Shown here: positions 1-13,416 of the stretch, in pieces
Layout of the letters: each line of letters opens with the position of its first letter
Numbering within the stretch: position 1 is the first letter of the stretch
DNA from: Bedellia somnulentella
Lineage: Eukaryota > Arthropoda > Insecta > Lepidoptera > Bedelliidae
Assembly (NCBI GenBank): GCA_963576735.1
Contig: OY755178.1
Span: forward strand, 15,252,001-15,316,000
Direction: 5' to 3'
Length of the DNA stretch: 64,000 nucleotides
The notes under the pieces: generated by a model
What the model saw: only the letters and a program-made list of their open reading frames with translations
Told to the model about the DNA's origin: nothing
Databases searched by the model: none
Program-made: the position numbers and the translations under genes

Positions 1-115
1 TTCCCCACTCACATTTCCAAAAATGGCTGAGGAGTTTCTAATTCCTTGGCTCTGGCTACCCCTTCTATGGATTTACAGCCGTGAGTATATGTATGTATGT
101 ATATTTGATGGATTT
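1..115 (+). repeat. Family A interspersed repeat, 3' part
   Basis: This copy is cut by the window edge. It runs from the CCCCACTC block through GGCTGAGGAGTTTCTAATTC and GGCTCTGGCTACCCCTTCT to the shared terminus GTGAGTATATGTATGTATG. The same block order recurs about 20 times in the window. Confidence 0.85.
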
Positions 116-752
116 TACAGTAAAAACTATAGTACACCCAAGTGATGTAATATTTTATAGGTATGGCAATTTAGAGGAACTCATTGAGGCAAATCAGAGC
201 ACAGTCATAGCCATAGAAGTTTTCTCAAATAATCAAAGTATTGGCTGAGCTTATAAATGAAAAGGACTTGCAGCATCATATGGGCAATCCAAGTGACTCA
301 CGAATGACGATCTATCATCTGAGGTGCGTCAGACCAAGAATGCGAACATTTAATGGCATTAACAATTAAGATAGAAAAATATTGGTATTGGTAATATTTA
401 TGTAAACTAATATTTTGAAGAAATAAAGATTTAACTTTGATTGTTTGATTGTAAAGGGCTTATCTTTGAATTTTTGTCACAATTTAAAGTTAACACTATT
501 TAGAAGGCTATATATCATCACGCTAAATTCATAAGGGGTGGGCAGTGATTGAAGGAACTTTAGATATTTGAATGATAACACAACCCATGTGAATCTGGGG
601 CATACCATTGGTTTTCAATAGTAATTATCATATGAAAACTGTTGTATACTCATCACTAGTAGCGCTAATTTTCAGAAGTTACGTGCCGTAGAATTTAAGA
701 TTACAGAAATCAGTTTCGTGCTTAGGAATACAATTGGAAGTGTTATCTTATC
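116..752. other. Intergenic, no gene seen
   Basis: AT-rich sequence with stops in all frames and no splice-flanked exon or recognised repeat. Confidence 0.5.
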
Positions 753-903
753 ACTAAAAGCGGCTAAGGTTTCGGGGCTATTAAAGTGATCGTTGGGCGA
801 TGCGGCTGGACCATCTCACTTTAGATCATCTTTTCCCCACTCCAACTGTGGCTGAGGAATTTCTGATTCTGAACCTCTGGCTACCTCTTCTAGGGATCAT
901 TTA
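753..903 (+). repeat. Family A repeat, degenerate
   Basis: It keeps the order GGGCGATGCGGCTGG, CATCTTTTCCCCACT, GTGGCTGAGGAATTTC and CTCTGGCTACCTCTTCTAGGG, but has lost the tail. It is an old, decayed copy. Confidence 0.7.
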
Positions 904-1613
904 TGAATTTATCCATGAAAGCTCTTTAATTTATATGAAGATACAAAATGACAAGTATTTTTAAATCGTGTTGCTTACACATGAACATATTGAATAATTA
1001 ATTTTTAAAATTAATAAGAATAAACGTATTGAATAATACTTTTGCATTGAAAAACGTTATAATTTTATTTTTGTGTTATTATATTTCATTGCGATGTTCA
1101 GTTAGGAGTATTTTTAATGCATAAAACGTGATTGTAAATTATAAAAATTTAGAACTTTGTCATATAACAAGTGCTTGATCTTGGAGACACGAAATCAAAT
1201 ATTCTTAATAAGATCAAAATAGACAAGTTTTTGTCGTTAAAAGATCAAAAAATTGTTGTTATCATCGAAATTGTGAAAGCACGCTGAGTTGTAAACATAA
1301 AGGCATGTCTGGAAAAACCATGCATGATTATCGTATCAGATGGAAGTTAATAGTACGTACCCCGCAAGGCATATACTATTTTAATAAATATCAAATAAGC
1401 AGTAAGAAATTCCGTACACTCTTAAAATTTTCCGATCGCGTTCCCAACAAATTCACAAGATTGTTATAGGAAACAGGAAGCCATACATCCCGTGTGCGCT
1501 GTCTGAGGAGCCCAAAGAAAGCCTGAGGCTAAAGGTTAGCATGCTAAAATGTGCAAATTTGATCTGAATTCGAGCATGATAAATAAATAATGATAGGGTG
1601 GCTTCTGTTGCAG
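904..1613. other. Intergenic, no gene seen
   Basis: AT-rich sequence up to about 1440, then more mixed composition before the GC-rich segment at 1614. If that segment is a first exon, promoter sequence would lie here. No core promoter motif is convincing. Confidence 0.4.
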
Positions 1614-1878
1614 TGTGGAGCGGCGGCGGCGGCGGCGAGCGAAGCCATCCGCGCGAAGCTCACTCGTCCTCACTCGACTGTTCTCCGCCACGAGAGCAAC
1701 ACGTCGCCACTCAAACGCTCTGACAACTTTATTCGGACTATCGAACTTGTGAATGAACTTGTGGACTGTTCTCAATAAACATTTTAACTAATCTGAACTA
1801 TCAATTTGTGCTGTGCTATTTTGTTTGTGCCCGATTTGGACGTTTACACTTTGTTTTCACGATCGCCCAACAATTGCG
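1614..1878 (+). other. Candidate 5' untranslated exon or promoter-proximal segment
   Basis: A (CGG)n run at 1621-1637 and CpG-rich sequence to about 1720 stand out from the AT-rich surroundings. The segment ends in a strong donor (GCG|GTGAGT, GT at 1879-1880). A possible acceptor (TTCTGTTGCAG) ends at 1613, so it could be an internal exon, or transcription may start inside it. The 62-codon frame across it has no protein-like features. The next plus-strand coding gene starts at 27775 with an exon needing upstream non-coding sequence. This segment is a candidate for its first exon, which is inference only. Confidence 0.35.
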
Positions 1879-3799
1879 GTGAGTACGAATTGAATTTTAA
1901 TTTATTTTTATGTGTTGTCTGGTGATGTATGTGAGCCGGGGAAGTGCATTTGTTTGCAACGAAGGCTGTGCACTTTTTACGATTCTTATCAGCCAGTTGT
2001 CAGGAGCAGCTATTTATTATACGTTGTAATCGGTCATCGTAACTATCGTGGAAAAATATCATCGGCTCAATAAATCAATTATATATTCGCGTACACGTTT
2101 CGAAGAATATTTAAAATTAATTATATTATATTTTATGGTATCATTATTGTAATATTAAAATTGAAAACTACTTTAAAGTTGTTCAGAAATATCTCGTAGT
2201 TATCAATAACGCAGAGTTGTGCAATTAAATATAATTGAATTCAGTGAATACCGGCCATTACCGAAAACCTGTAAGCGATTCATTAAAACATAAACTTAAT
2301 TACTCTGATTTCTATCGAGCAATACACCACGGAATGATAAGATGTATTTATTACCAATTGGTGTTAATATTTAATATTCCTTATATCAATAGGTCAATAG
2401 ATTTATTTTCAATAGAACTTTGAGTTGTAATTGGTTGCGCTCGTTTATGTCTTTTATAGGAGATAAAGGGGTGATTTTTGATAATAGAATTTTATAATGT
2501 GTATAATATTAATATCTGATTGCAAACAACATTCATTATTGAAAACAATCTCTATTATTTTTCCGTTCACTGTTTATTTGTAAACAGTTGAATGTTTCGT
2601 TGGTATTGTTCAGAGAGCTCGCGTATTACAGGAATTTATACAATCTCCCGTTGAGTAAATAATTAGCAGGCACTTGTCCGATGTTTACTCATTATATCTG
2701 TATGATTATAATTGTTTACAAGTCCTTATTATGTTTAAAACTAGGAGTTACTAGTTGGATAACAAGCGTTGACCCGGATTTGGTCGTGTTCCGACAAAAC
2801 GGCGCCCCTACCTCGTCCTTAGCATTCATACAGACTTTACGAGACATTGTTCATACATTATATGTATAAGTAAATCCACTTTCGTATGATGTAACGGTAA
2901 TAACGTTTACACTTTTACGAACTTCACCTTCAAAACTCAGTTTTGAATATTTTTAAATATATTCACGACTGTATACTCATGATGGGTTAGTTAGAGCTTC
3001 AGAATTTTATATTTTTTGATATTAAATACAGTGTTTGAAGTAAAATAAAAATGATGATAGATATCATTCATATTTCTCAATCACACTTGGACTATTGCTT
3101 TAAGTGAAGAGTGCCGTTTATGATTCTCAGTTGTTTAAAAAGGGTGTACTATTTACAACCGACTTGTAACAATAAAAAAATAAAAGTTTAACCGGACCAT
3201 GACTTGCAATTTATAAAATCAATAATATGTATAAAGTTAATAAATTATTCAAATTTGTCACTTTTACTCACCATTTGGCACAGTTATGCCTATCAGGTTC
3301 TATTCAAATAATAATTACTTAAAAGTTGCTCGAGTGTAAGATTGCTTTGATTCACTTTCGATTATGTTACTTTTAAATCTAATTAGATGAGAAAACAAAT
3401 ATTAAATGAATCTATGTCTTTTCCTTTACTTAATGGATGACATAAATTTAGTTTTTCTATTATTGTATTTTTTTACAATAATATTTTTCTGGTTGTAGTA
3501 TAAATCTAACGTATGATCATTCCTATTTATATGTTACAAGCAAATGATATCAGTTAAAACTTGTTGCTCGGTTTACGGTAGCAAGCAGTGGTTCCATGAT
3601 GTCATACAAAACGGGTGAATCCGCGGGAACTAGGCTATGTAACCTCATCCATAATAATGGCCGTGTTTTTGTCACGAACCGATGCATAGCCTTATATGAA
3701 TAGTCTAATACAACTATGTTTCTATAAACCAATGCTTTGTTAACTAAAATTAAAATAAAAAATACTTAACATTTTACTAACACACACAATTTCACATAT
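1879..3799. other. Non-coding, possibly intronic
   Basis: AT-rich, with no recognised repeat and no frame resembling a protein. A minus-strand frame at 3550-3732 (60 codons) has near-average composition but no splice context or recognisable family. Confidence 0.45.
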
Positions 3800-4034
3800 G
3801 CCGTGTAGTGCCGGCTTCGAATGTCACTACCCCTTTCTACCCACGGGTGTCGTAAAAGGTGACGACGTGAAGTAGTTTTTGGGCAGTCGGAGACCCATAA
3901 CCACCGATACTTTATTTCTACCATCTAATCCCTATCAACTTCCATATGTGGCTGAGGAGTTTCTAGCTCTGAAGCTCTGGCTACCCCTTTTTGGAATTTA
4001 TGGCCGTGAGTATATGGATGCATGCATGTATGTA
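3800..4034 (+). repeat. Family A repeat, near full length
   Basis: Starts with the family head GCCGTGTAGTGCCGGCTT and runs through CACCCGTGGGTGTCGT-like sequence, GGCTGAGGAGTTTCTAG and GGCTACCCC to GTGAGTATATGGATGCATG. The terminal TATG microsatellite is partly mutated. Confidence 0.85.
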
Positions 4035-4454
4035 CAACTTCATCAGCATAAAGAGACTGTAGAACTTGAGTAAGTGATTCCATACATTATGAAATAGTTT
4101 AAAGTGTAGCTCCTAAAATTGGAACAAAGCCCAGTATTGAAACACTACCTTCATAAAATATGAAGCGTAGTCATATAATATCTATTGAAAATGGCAGCAC
4201 ACTCAAAATCGAGGGCGCTTTAAATAGGTAACGTGTATGTAAATGATAATGTATTCAACAATTCACACAACCTGACCTACATTTGTATAGAGCTTTTACC
4301 AATTTAATCATTTAACGTGGACTGCAATTCATACCTTAGTAGATAAATGTAGTTACCTATTAAAAAAAATTGGCTATGATAGTGAGAATAATGCATGGTG
4401 TTGTAATTAAGCTATAGCGCTCGTATGCTTACATTGAATGTATTGTATGTATTA

Positions 4455-4566
4455 TACATACATACATATACTCACGCCATTAATTCCCATTGGGGTAGGC
4501 AGAGACTATCGATCGCCACTTCGTACGATCCTGACAAACCTCTCTAGCTTCGTTTACATCCATCAT
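4455..4566 (-). repeat. Family B: 3' end of an RTE-type LINE
   Basis: Minus-strand copy of the RTE 3' end. The plus strand reads ACATACATACATATACTCAC, then CCCATTGGGGTAGGCAGAGA and the CTATCGATCGCCACTT block. A longer copy of the same terminus at 41936-42330 keeps decayed RTE coding sequence. Confidence 0.8.
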
Positions 4567-5460
4567 CATCATCATCCATTGATGGATGTATGTATTATAT
4601 GTATTTTTAATGGAATATTTATTATAGTACACTATATCATGTTTTCTCGCCATCTATTTTAACTAGGACTTAATGACGAAACAATTTTATTCATCAGAGC
4701 AAAGCACCTAGATGGTTAAACTGAACAACTCATCTTTACTTTGTCTTAATAAAATACACCGCATCGGAAAAACTATATAATTATGGATACTAAAAATGTG
4801 GTTGAATGCACAGGGACCATTACTCTCACTCATACTTCAGCCCTTTTCCTTTCAAAATTTATTTTAAAATCCCAATATGGTGTACTCTCTCTGATCGATT
4901 AACTTTTACACGTCACTTTACTCCGTAATTAGTCAATAAATCCTTTTCCATGAACTGTTGTTCACCTAAAAATCGTTCGCGCGCTTTCTCCGTGTCAACT
5001 CAAGTATTGTGATTTAACTGGCTTTCATTGAAATTAAATCTACTATAAAACAGATTTATTTCACATTATTGACACTTTATTTTATGACTATTCCAGTGGA
5101 ACTGACAGCCATTTAAGTCAACTATTTCTCTGTGTCAGCTGCAGGTTTTAAGGCTTTACCGTCAAGCCTTTCAACTATTCGAGGGTAGGCAAAGACAAGA
5201 TATTTTTATAGTTATGATTTTCTATTATTTACCATGGATAATAAATTGTTTTCATTCAAAGTGAACACAGTTTAGTTGTTTATAAGAAATGGCATTCAAA
5301 TATTTGCTCACAAATTTACCAACTAGGAAAAATCCAGTGACCTAGACACGACACGGCCAAATTAATAAATAATCCGGCTAATTAAATTACATAATAGATT
5401 TATTTACAAAAACTATGTTCGCGATCATATGCGAAATAAAAAGATAATGTTCTTGTATGT
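4567..5460. other. Spacer between inverted family B copies
   Basis: No gene or other repeat seen. A (CAT)n run lies just after the upstream copy. Confidence 0.4.
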
Positions 5461-5566
5461 GAATGAAGCTAGAGAGGTTTGCCAGGATCGTACAAAGTGG
5501 CGATCGATAGTCTCTGCCTACCCCAATGGGAACTAACGGCGTGAGAATATGTATGTATGTATGTAT
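5461..5566 (+). repeat. Family B: 3' end of an RTE-type LINE
   Basis: GAATGAAGCTAGAGAGGTTT through CTCTGCCTACCCCAATGGGA to GTGAGAATATGTATGTATG. It is strongly similar to the copy at 4455-4566 but in the opposite orientation. Confidence 0.85.
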
Positions 5567-8500
5567 TCTTGTATGTCAGATATTTTCTTCTTCATATAAT
5601 TCATACAATCTACGACTGTTCGGTATTAACCGACACATGTTATTCATTTTACGAGAAGTGCTACTAATTAGACAAATTGGTATTGAAAAGGTAACCCTAA
5701 CTCTTTTTCTACTCTTTATTTATTAAAAAAATATCTCAACGTGATAGATGGAATGTTTTATTCATGCCATTATAAGAACAAAAGCAAGTATTCCATACTT
5801 CACGGTATTAAAAAGTCGATCGCATTTTAAACATCGCTTCGGGAAAAGTTCTTATTGATGTGTTTAAGAGATGATGTGCGCGAGAACCGAGCATTGTTGC
5901 GCAGTTATTACTTGAATGTGTTTTAAATCATGCTTTTATACTTTTTATTCACATCCTCGTTTCTATACAGCGTAGGTAGAGAATCACTAAATCATATCAC
6001 AAGAAATCCGTCAGACAGACATGTTTTTCCGTACACTAAAGATATATTTGCCAACCGTATGGGATATTATTATATAAATTAGTATCTTTTCAAGTCTTCC
6101 CACTCCATTCTAATATCTTTTTATTGAACATAGAATTAGGATAAGTGACCCTATTAGCCAGATAAATCATTTTCCTTTCTTCGTTTTTCGATTGAATCAA
6201 GGTGAATTGAGATGCACCCAGCTGCGCTACCTACTCTCCCACACTGCATGTCTTCCGTCTTCACCTCATGCACATACAATAGCTATTCATCGCGTATGAG
6301 TTTTTACTCCATCGAGCATTGTTTTGATATATCGCTAAAGTTCATTGCAACTTCTTGGAATAGAAATCTGGTGCTGTGGCGTCGTTGGTATTCATTGTTT
6401 CCTATTTGACACCAAATACCTACCTTGGAGCACGGAGCACGCATGGCACTATGATCTTTCACCGAAAGCTTTTATTATGTCTGTTCTAAGAGTAATATGT
6501 AAATATTTTTTTAAGCATATTTTACATTCTTAAATATAGAATTTTAAAACTAGCCATAAAGACTCGGAGTAGAATAAAACTAATTTACAAGATTAATAAC
6601 GATTATTGAAAACGCATCTTTTTAGATCTCATTATAATTAACAGTTCAGCTATTGCAACGGTCTGACCAAATAAAAGGTAATTTTCACACAACCTTGATA
6701 AGGATCTTCATCTAGATTACGCACACTCATTAACCGTACCAACATACTACCGACATATTTGTATGTTCAACTTGGTCCGAAACCAGCTAACGGTAACAAC
6801 TGCATAATTTACGTAATGCTAATGTTATAGCCAATAAATCCAACTAAACAAGAGAATGCTCGATACCTGCATGTTTGTTTACCAACACAAATAGACTACA
6901 CCGATCTGAATGGCGCGCACATTGTAGAATCAAGTACTCTTGAAATTGCCAAGTTATGAATGCAGGCGGGGGCAATGTGCCGATTATGGCTTATTTTAAT
7001 TACAATGTGGAGAGTAATCGCGAGATCTGGTGATGTACTCTCCGTGACGCCAGGTCCGACCTTCCAGCTGAGCGGTGGTACCGTTTCGTGCGCTGTTATT
7101 TTTTATTCTTGTTTTAATTCCGCGAATTACTGCTAACGGTTGTCAACGCGTGCGCTTTGTTTTGGTTCGCTGTAGGTCCATCCAATTGGCACAGTGTTCT
7201 TATGGATTATTTTTAATAGATATAAATTTTTACCTACTTAGGTTGCATTTTTGTGTTCAAGGTAGCAATAAGGCTGTTATTATGGTTATGCTTAAAATTT
7301 AAGAATTATAACGAACTTTGTGAAACCGTTAACCAAATAGTTGAATAAAAGCCTTAGCATAACTTAAATCAATTTTACAAAAAATATATGAAGAATGCTG
7401 TTATATCGTGTTACCTAGTACCCTTTAATTTATTGTGTCTATAAATCATATTTTCTGGTATTTAGATATATTGTTACTTACAAATTAAGAATGCCTAAAG
7501 AAACCGCAATTCAAGCAATCTGATGTAATTGAATACATTGATAAGGTAATGAGGAATTCGCCAACACATTGACATGTGAGGAATATCACACTAGCACTGT
7601 GACCCGGGTTTCGTCGACATCCATAATTTAATTGTGTGTCGAAAACATGTTACGAACATACTATCTTATACATTTCATAATTTCGTAAGAGGAATTTACA
7701 GATTACTAATCTAGTTTTGGTCGCGTAAAAGTTAACTTTTACTTTCTCAAAATCGTAAATGTCAATAATCTTAATGTAGCAAGTATTTTTAAAATATCTT
7801 TAAATCTATAGACTAGTGTACGAATTTATGGAGTGTAATGTACAGTAAAGTGTATGTTTTACAAACACTCTCTCGACAAACATTCTACTGACACATTAAT
7901 GGCGAAAGAAAGGCATTCAAATTGATTTATAGCAGGAAACTAATTAATCTTTTCATTGAAATTGCATTCGCATAATAAACACAGGTGTGACGTGACCCGC
8001 AATGAACGTTTCAATAAACCTATAAATAACCAATTTAAACAATTTCCAATTATTTCCTTTTCGTCTGGATTTATTTGGTTTTGTTGATTAATGCACGTTA
8101 GTTACATATCTACACCACACATTTATTTATTATTGTCTACAGTTTAGTTAGATATGATTTTTAAAAGTCAAAAAGTGTATTTAAAACACTATAATAGAGT
8201 AGATGAGAGGAGGTGTCTGATTGCAGGAAATGGTAATAACAAAGCGGCGCGGGCGCAGTCAAGGCGGAATCACAGTGACAGTGACGCGGAACGAAAGTGC
8301 CAACCGTAGTCGAAAGTGACTCGCTAGATTTATTTACATTTGTTGAAAATAGACGTGAGCACTAAACTGGTGTCCACCACTAGTGGCCCGACCCGTCTCG
8401 CTATTTATACGGAGCTTGGGCCAACACTATCTCCTTCTACGGAAACTAGAATGTGCTTAACTAACGTCAATTAACTGCAAGTTCCAGCATTGAGACATTT

Positions 8501-8875
8501 GCTCTTCACAACACTTCGCAGCTTTTTACAATGCAATCTATCTTCTGCTACATCAGTATTCATATTAACTGCGTTTTTATTAACGAGGTCGACGGCCTGC
8601 CGCTCCAGACCCGCTTCCGTTTATTGGTAAACATTGTCATCCTAAATCGATTAAAATCAATGAGTGCTCGCGGAAAAAGTTTGTAAATATCGTTCTTTAT
8701 TGAATCAGATTTTTCTGAAACAAAAACTATTTCCGGCGATAACTGAGCGGTTAGTTGCCGAATGTTGTGAGCGAGCTAGGACGCGTCGCACTCCAAACAA
8801 TTAGCTGGTAAATGGGACACGGTGCGCGGTTACCGCTCCAATTGGGTAATCAAACTCGGATGTCACACTCACCTA
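5567..8875. other. Non-coding, possibly intronic
   Basis: No gene recognised. GC-richer islands at about 7030-7170 and 8205-8420 stand out from the AT-rich background, and could be regulatory, but carry no identifiable site. No family A-I repeat is present over 3.3 kb. Confidence 0.4.
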
Positions 8876-9079
8876 TCACCACAGATTCCTATCCAAAAGA
8901 AAGTTCCGATACTCATCTAAGCTATGTGTAAAACGCATGGAATGTCGATCGTACAGAAATTCCGAATGTATTCGATAAAAGTAAAAAAATGAGCCGGTCA
9001 CAATTATTAGACTAACGAGATAAAAAGTAACTACCCATGTAGACTTCATTTCGATTTCTTTTATAGAAAGTAAGATCAT
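8876..9079 (-). CDS. Possible small signal-anchored protein or first coding exon (unrecognised)
   Basis: An ATG-started frame of 67 codons. From the second Met (codon 11) it has a charged start, a hydrophobic stretch of about 20 residues (TWVVTFYLVSLIIVTGSFFY) and a polar tail with several Arg, Asp and His residues. That layout suits a signal anchor or signal peptide. The frame stops two bases before a strong minus-strand donor (ATAG|GTGAGT), so the segment could also be a spliced exon. I do not recognise the family and see no linked minus-strand exons. It could be chance. Confidence 0.25.
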   Translation of the reverse strand: MILLSIKEIEMKSTWVVTFYLVSLIIVTGSFFYFYRIHSEFLYDRHSMRFTHSLDEYRNFLLDRNLW

Positions 9080-11330
9080 TCAGATTGGTACCACCAGCCC
9101 AGTTTTAAAGAAGATGTTGGAATACTCGATATCTGTTTGTGTAATGACATCGCTCGTTGCTCGTTAAGCAACAAGTTTGTTGGGTCCATTTCGCGAGTTC
9201 ACGTATCAAATATTCCTTTATGCATTTGTAAGTGGTCGGAGTTGTTCTGGAACCGAATTGAACATGTTCGACCCAGTTGTAGAATGGCATTGTGAATTAG
9301 TAATACAGCCGAACCACGTGATTAGCGGCGTGAACTTCCACTCCCGCGAGACTCGTGTTGCCAAGTTTCATTCTACTACGGATTAATAAGCAGTAAATAT
9401 GCTAAATTTAGATGCACTACACCAGACGGTTGCTTCGTTTTAGGTGATAAGCCACTTTTCGAATTAAAACGTGAATGTTCTTATGGTTTTGATATTTAAA
9501 TTTATCTTGCATCAAAAGCTATATTGCCTCAAAATATTAAATATTTTGTTAGTTATGAAATAGTTGTTTGGGATTGTAATCTAGTTTCCATTTTGAGCAT
9601 ATATACGTAACGAAGAGTAACCAAATATTTCGGGTATTTTTAAGTTGACTTTAAACAGTATTTTAACACCTTACTTAATTTTTTTAGATATCTCTATATA
9701 TTTTTGAAAATCTACCTATTTAGAATCAGTACGATTGTGCATAACAAACTAAAGAATAATATTAATAAGTCCTGTAAGGAAAGAGGCGTCACAGAAGACA
9801 TTAATGTAAAACAGTAATGTTTGTTTTAACACGTCCAAATGAGCTGTTCATTTTTAATGACTTGTCTGAATAAACCCTGTCGTACTCACAGTCAGGGCCT
9901 TACTATGTTGTTTTATTTATTCAAGTTATTAATTGACTAAGATCGTATCTCATCATTAAAAAAACTCTTAAGCAAAAAACTATGTTTCCGTTCGGATGTT
10001 CCGATTTTTCAAAAACTATTTTCTTACGTATTTATATATGCACTTAACATTGCAAAGACAATTCCCTTACTAGAAGAACCTAAAGCTTATACGTGATTAT
10101 GAAAAATATTAAAATCCTTATCAATAAACCATAAGGTTTATTAAACAAACAATGCCACGAACATCACACCTACGACTAGAACTACAACAATTCAAACTAC
10201 TGATTGTGAAGTAACGTGAAAGACATTGTGAGTTAATACCGCGATGTAATCATAATAATTTGACTTTCTAAAAGTAAATATTGTTTACGCAAAACTTTCA
10301 TTCTGCAAGATGTTTATTGTAATGGACCGATCAAACGGATGTTGGAGATTTACTGCTAAATTGTATATCATCTACAACTTTATGTATCCAAAGAAGATAT
10401 CTGTGGAGAACCATTAAGAGCTATAAAATTGTTTCTTAAGTGTTTTTGCTAATAGTGTTCTTTGATATATGGTATCATGTTTATATTCATGGTGTAATTA
10501 GAGTTTTAGAAAAGTGAATGCAAAACCCTTATTTTATTAATGAAAATTTCAAAATTAAAATTCAAAATAAGTCGGCTGCACTTCTAACTCTTAAATATTT
10601 TTAAAAGGAAATTCTGCAGGAAATTCTCAAATGCAGCTACAAATACGTTTATATGAAAGCCTTAGGAAAATTTGTTCGTTTCATGAAAGACACTTAGCCT
10701 GAGGGTTTCTCTACTTGCCTGTTTATGTAGTTGAAACTGAAGATGCAGTTGTCACAGAAATATGAGCTTAATTACCTCTTTTTCATCTCGCAGTATTAAC
10801 TCACAACGTAATATGACGCTGTATTTTTAGAATATTATTAACATTGCGTTTTTGCGTTCAAAAGCAGTTATGCATTATTGCTTGCATAAAAACAGTAAAA
10901 ATTGTTTGGTTCGAACTATGTTATTTAAAATACCTGGATAGTTTGGTTCAGTAAAACTTACAAACGAAACGGGAAAAAGCATACCACAAGGTTCCCCTCA
11001 TCCTTGGGGAGCAATATAATTTCCCCTCCTCATATTCGTAGGGGCAGTGTAGCTTTTCTACTGGACTTTGGACAATGACACGCCGGTAATTATCTACCTG
11101 TATACAGCTACGCACACCTTCTTGCGTGAAGTTGCGAAATACGATAAGAAATTTGCTAGTTCAAGGTATTTGGCGTATGAAATGCCTCTTTTGTATAATA
11201 TTTATGCTTTCACGAATACTTGATTTCGCTTTAAAATTTACTGTTATTGGAGTAGTTATGATGTCTTAATATAGATGTTAAAATTACTATGCAACAGTTT
11301 AGTAACACAAACGAAAATGTATTTTTAAGT
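9080..11330. other. Non-coding, no gene seen
   Basis: AT-rich with only short frames. The 61-69 codon frames on both strands near 9105-9386 overlap each other and have no family resemblance. Confidence 0.4.
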
Positions 11331-11358
11331 TAAAGAAAGAAAAGAAAGAAAGAAAAGA
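11331..11358. repeat. (GAAA)n microsatellite
   Basis: About 28 bases of imperfect AAAG units. Confidence 0.8.
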
Positions 11359-11747
11359 CTTCATCTTCAAAGAACAACTTATACAACACAATTAATATAA
11401 CAATGTAAAGTTACTTAATGAAATTTATGTAGCCTCATTTTGTTTCACCCCAAAGCAACTTAACTTTGAAATAAAAGCAATAATGACTTATTAAATTAAA
11501 CCTGGAACAACAAGTACCTCAACTAGAACCTACTGTCAGTCACATCGACGTTTCCAGACTTCCGTTCGTGACGGCGAGGTACCATTGTGATGACACGAGC
11601 CTCATGTCACGTGTCACATGTCAATGCTCAGCCTTAATATATACTATCAATACCTAAATACCCACTTACTTATTTAAGACATGGACAGGTGGGAAGATAC
11701 CTATTTTGTTTATATTATGTTTTTATATTAATAAGGAATTTAAGACT
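11359..11747. other. Non-coding, no gene seen
   Basis: Nothing recognised. A CATGTCAC-rich patch lies near 11600. Confidence 0.4.
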
Positions 11748-11876
11748 GACGGTATTGGGGCTTTTAAGGGATTTTTGGGCGATGCGGTTGGAGACCCATC
11801 ACCAACTACCTTTATTTTACCATATCACCCCACTCAACTTCTAGGGATTTACAGCCGTGAGTATATGTATGTATGT
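11748..11876 (+). repeat. Family A repeat with internal deletion
   Basis: GGTATTGGGGCTTTTAAGGG through GGGCGATGCGGTTGGAGACC to the GTGAGTATATGTATGTATG end. The stretch between CACTCAACTT and CTAGGGATTT is missing. It is 5'-truncated relative to the full-length copies. Confidence 0.85.
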
Positions 11877-12849
11877 AATTTAAGGAAACTAAATAAATAA
11901 GGCATATAAAAATAAAAAATACAGTATATAATGACAATAATAAGAATAAAAGATTTTGTAACAACACAATCTTCCATCTGCTATTGACAGAGAAAGCCCA
12001 CGATTCACAATAATGTAAAACGAAAATATTAAATGTATTGTTTTTGTCAGTTTGCTTGGAGCAAATAAAATATTAACAAAGAAATTTTCCTTTCAGTACA
12101 CATTTTTAATAACCTTGTTTTCTTTTTAGCTATCAATCGTCTAATAATAAAAAATATGCCTGATACATAACTTGATAGGTATTGTAAAAGAATGAAACAA
12201 ATAAAAACAAATATGATCATCGCATGAGAATGAAACTAAAACTTTCTGTAACCATTGTTTAAGAATGAAACTAAAAATAAATAATTGCATAACATACGAA
12301 ATACAATTTGAATTCGCGAGAACAGCCGGCGATCACAATTATCGCTCCGCAATTCTTTACTTCCGAAGAAATGGCGGGAGGCGTCCAAACAATCAGCCTA
12401 TTGTCTGCTCAAAACAAAACACTGCCAAGTGATCTGACCAAAACAACGAGGTATAAATGGTATAATAGAGCACGCTCTTCTTATTTCACGCACCGGCAAT
12501 GATAGACAATACTATCAATATTGTACCCGGTTACAATCCTTATAGCATTTCCTCTTTCAAAACTAGAATTGAATTGCAGATATGTATCTTATTGAATAGC
12601 TTTGCATATTCGATGCATTGGACAGTTAGTGTTGTATGTTAAGATGAAGACAATAGTGATTGTAATGTAATAATTGTATAGATTCGCTGTATGTAATGGA
12701 TTTGTCCTGAAAATACTAGCAGCAGACAAAGTTACAGATATTTAGGGTTTATGGGTGATATACAAACAAAGGTGTATGCTTTATTCCTTTACTTTCGCAA
12801 TAAAAGATGTTAATCGGTATTTTGTTCATCTTGTATAAGCATAAATTAC
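11877..12849. other. Non-coding, no gene seen
   Basis: AT-rich. The 64-codon plus-strand frame at 12308-12502 shows no recognisable features. Confidence 0.4.
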
Positions 12850-12960
12850 ATAGATACATCCATTATAGCTCACCCCGTTAGTTCCCATTAGTTCCCATTA
12901 GGGTAGGCTGAGACTATCTATCGACGTTTGTGCAATCTTGGCAAATCTGAGCTAAATGTA
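12850..12960 (-). repeat. Family B RTE 3' end, degenerate
   Basis: Carries the GTTCCCATTAGGGTAGGCTG block and the CTGAGACTATCTATCGAC block. An 11-base tandem duplication (GTTCCCATTA) sits inside it. Confidence 0.65.
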
Positions 12961-13416
12961 AGACTCTTAAAATTACAAACATGTTCAAATTGAAATAAAT
13001 AAAGAACTTTCTTTGCATAATGTCATACAATGCAGAATATATTATAAGTTTTAGTAATTTTTATTGAAATTTAGATAGTAAGACATGAACATATTTAACA
13101 TTCTACAATACAGTGGCCTAATATGCTAGCTTATAATTAATTCTTCTTATTCGTGTGAGAGTGTCAAATCTTCATAGTGCATGCAGCCAATGCTTCACGA
13201 CCGCTATCGCTTTAGGCGTTGCCTTCAGCAAGTCTTCAGTAGTGCAGGTGTAAGGACAGTCTGGGCAGGTATAATTAATTGATTATATCATATATCAGTC
13301 TCGATGGAATAATTATACTCATATCAGTTACGAATAAACAAATTGTATTGCTAATGGTCAAATGTCACACAACAGTTATTACTTACATACTATATCTATT
13401 GCATACTACTGCATAC

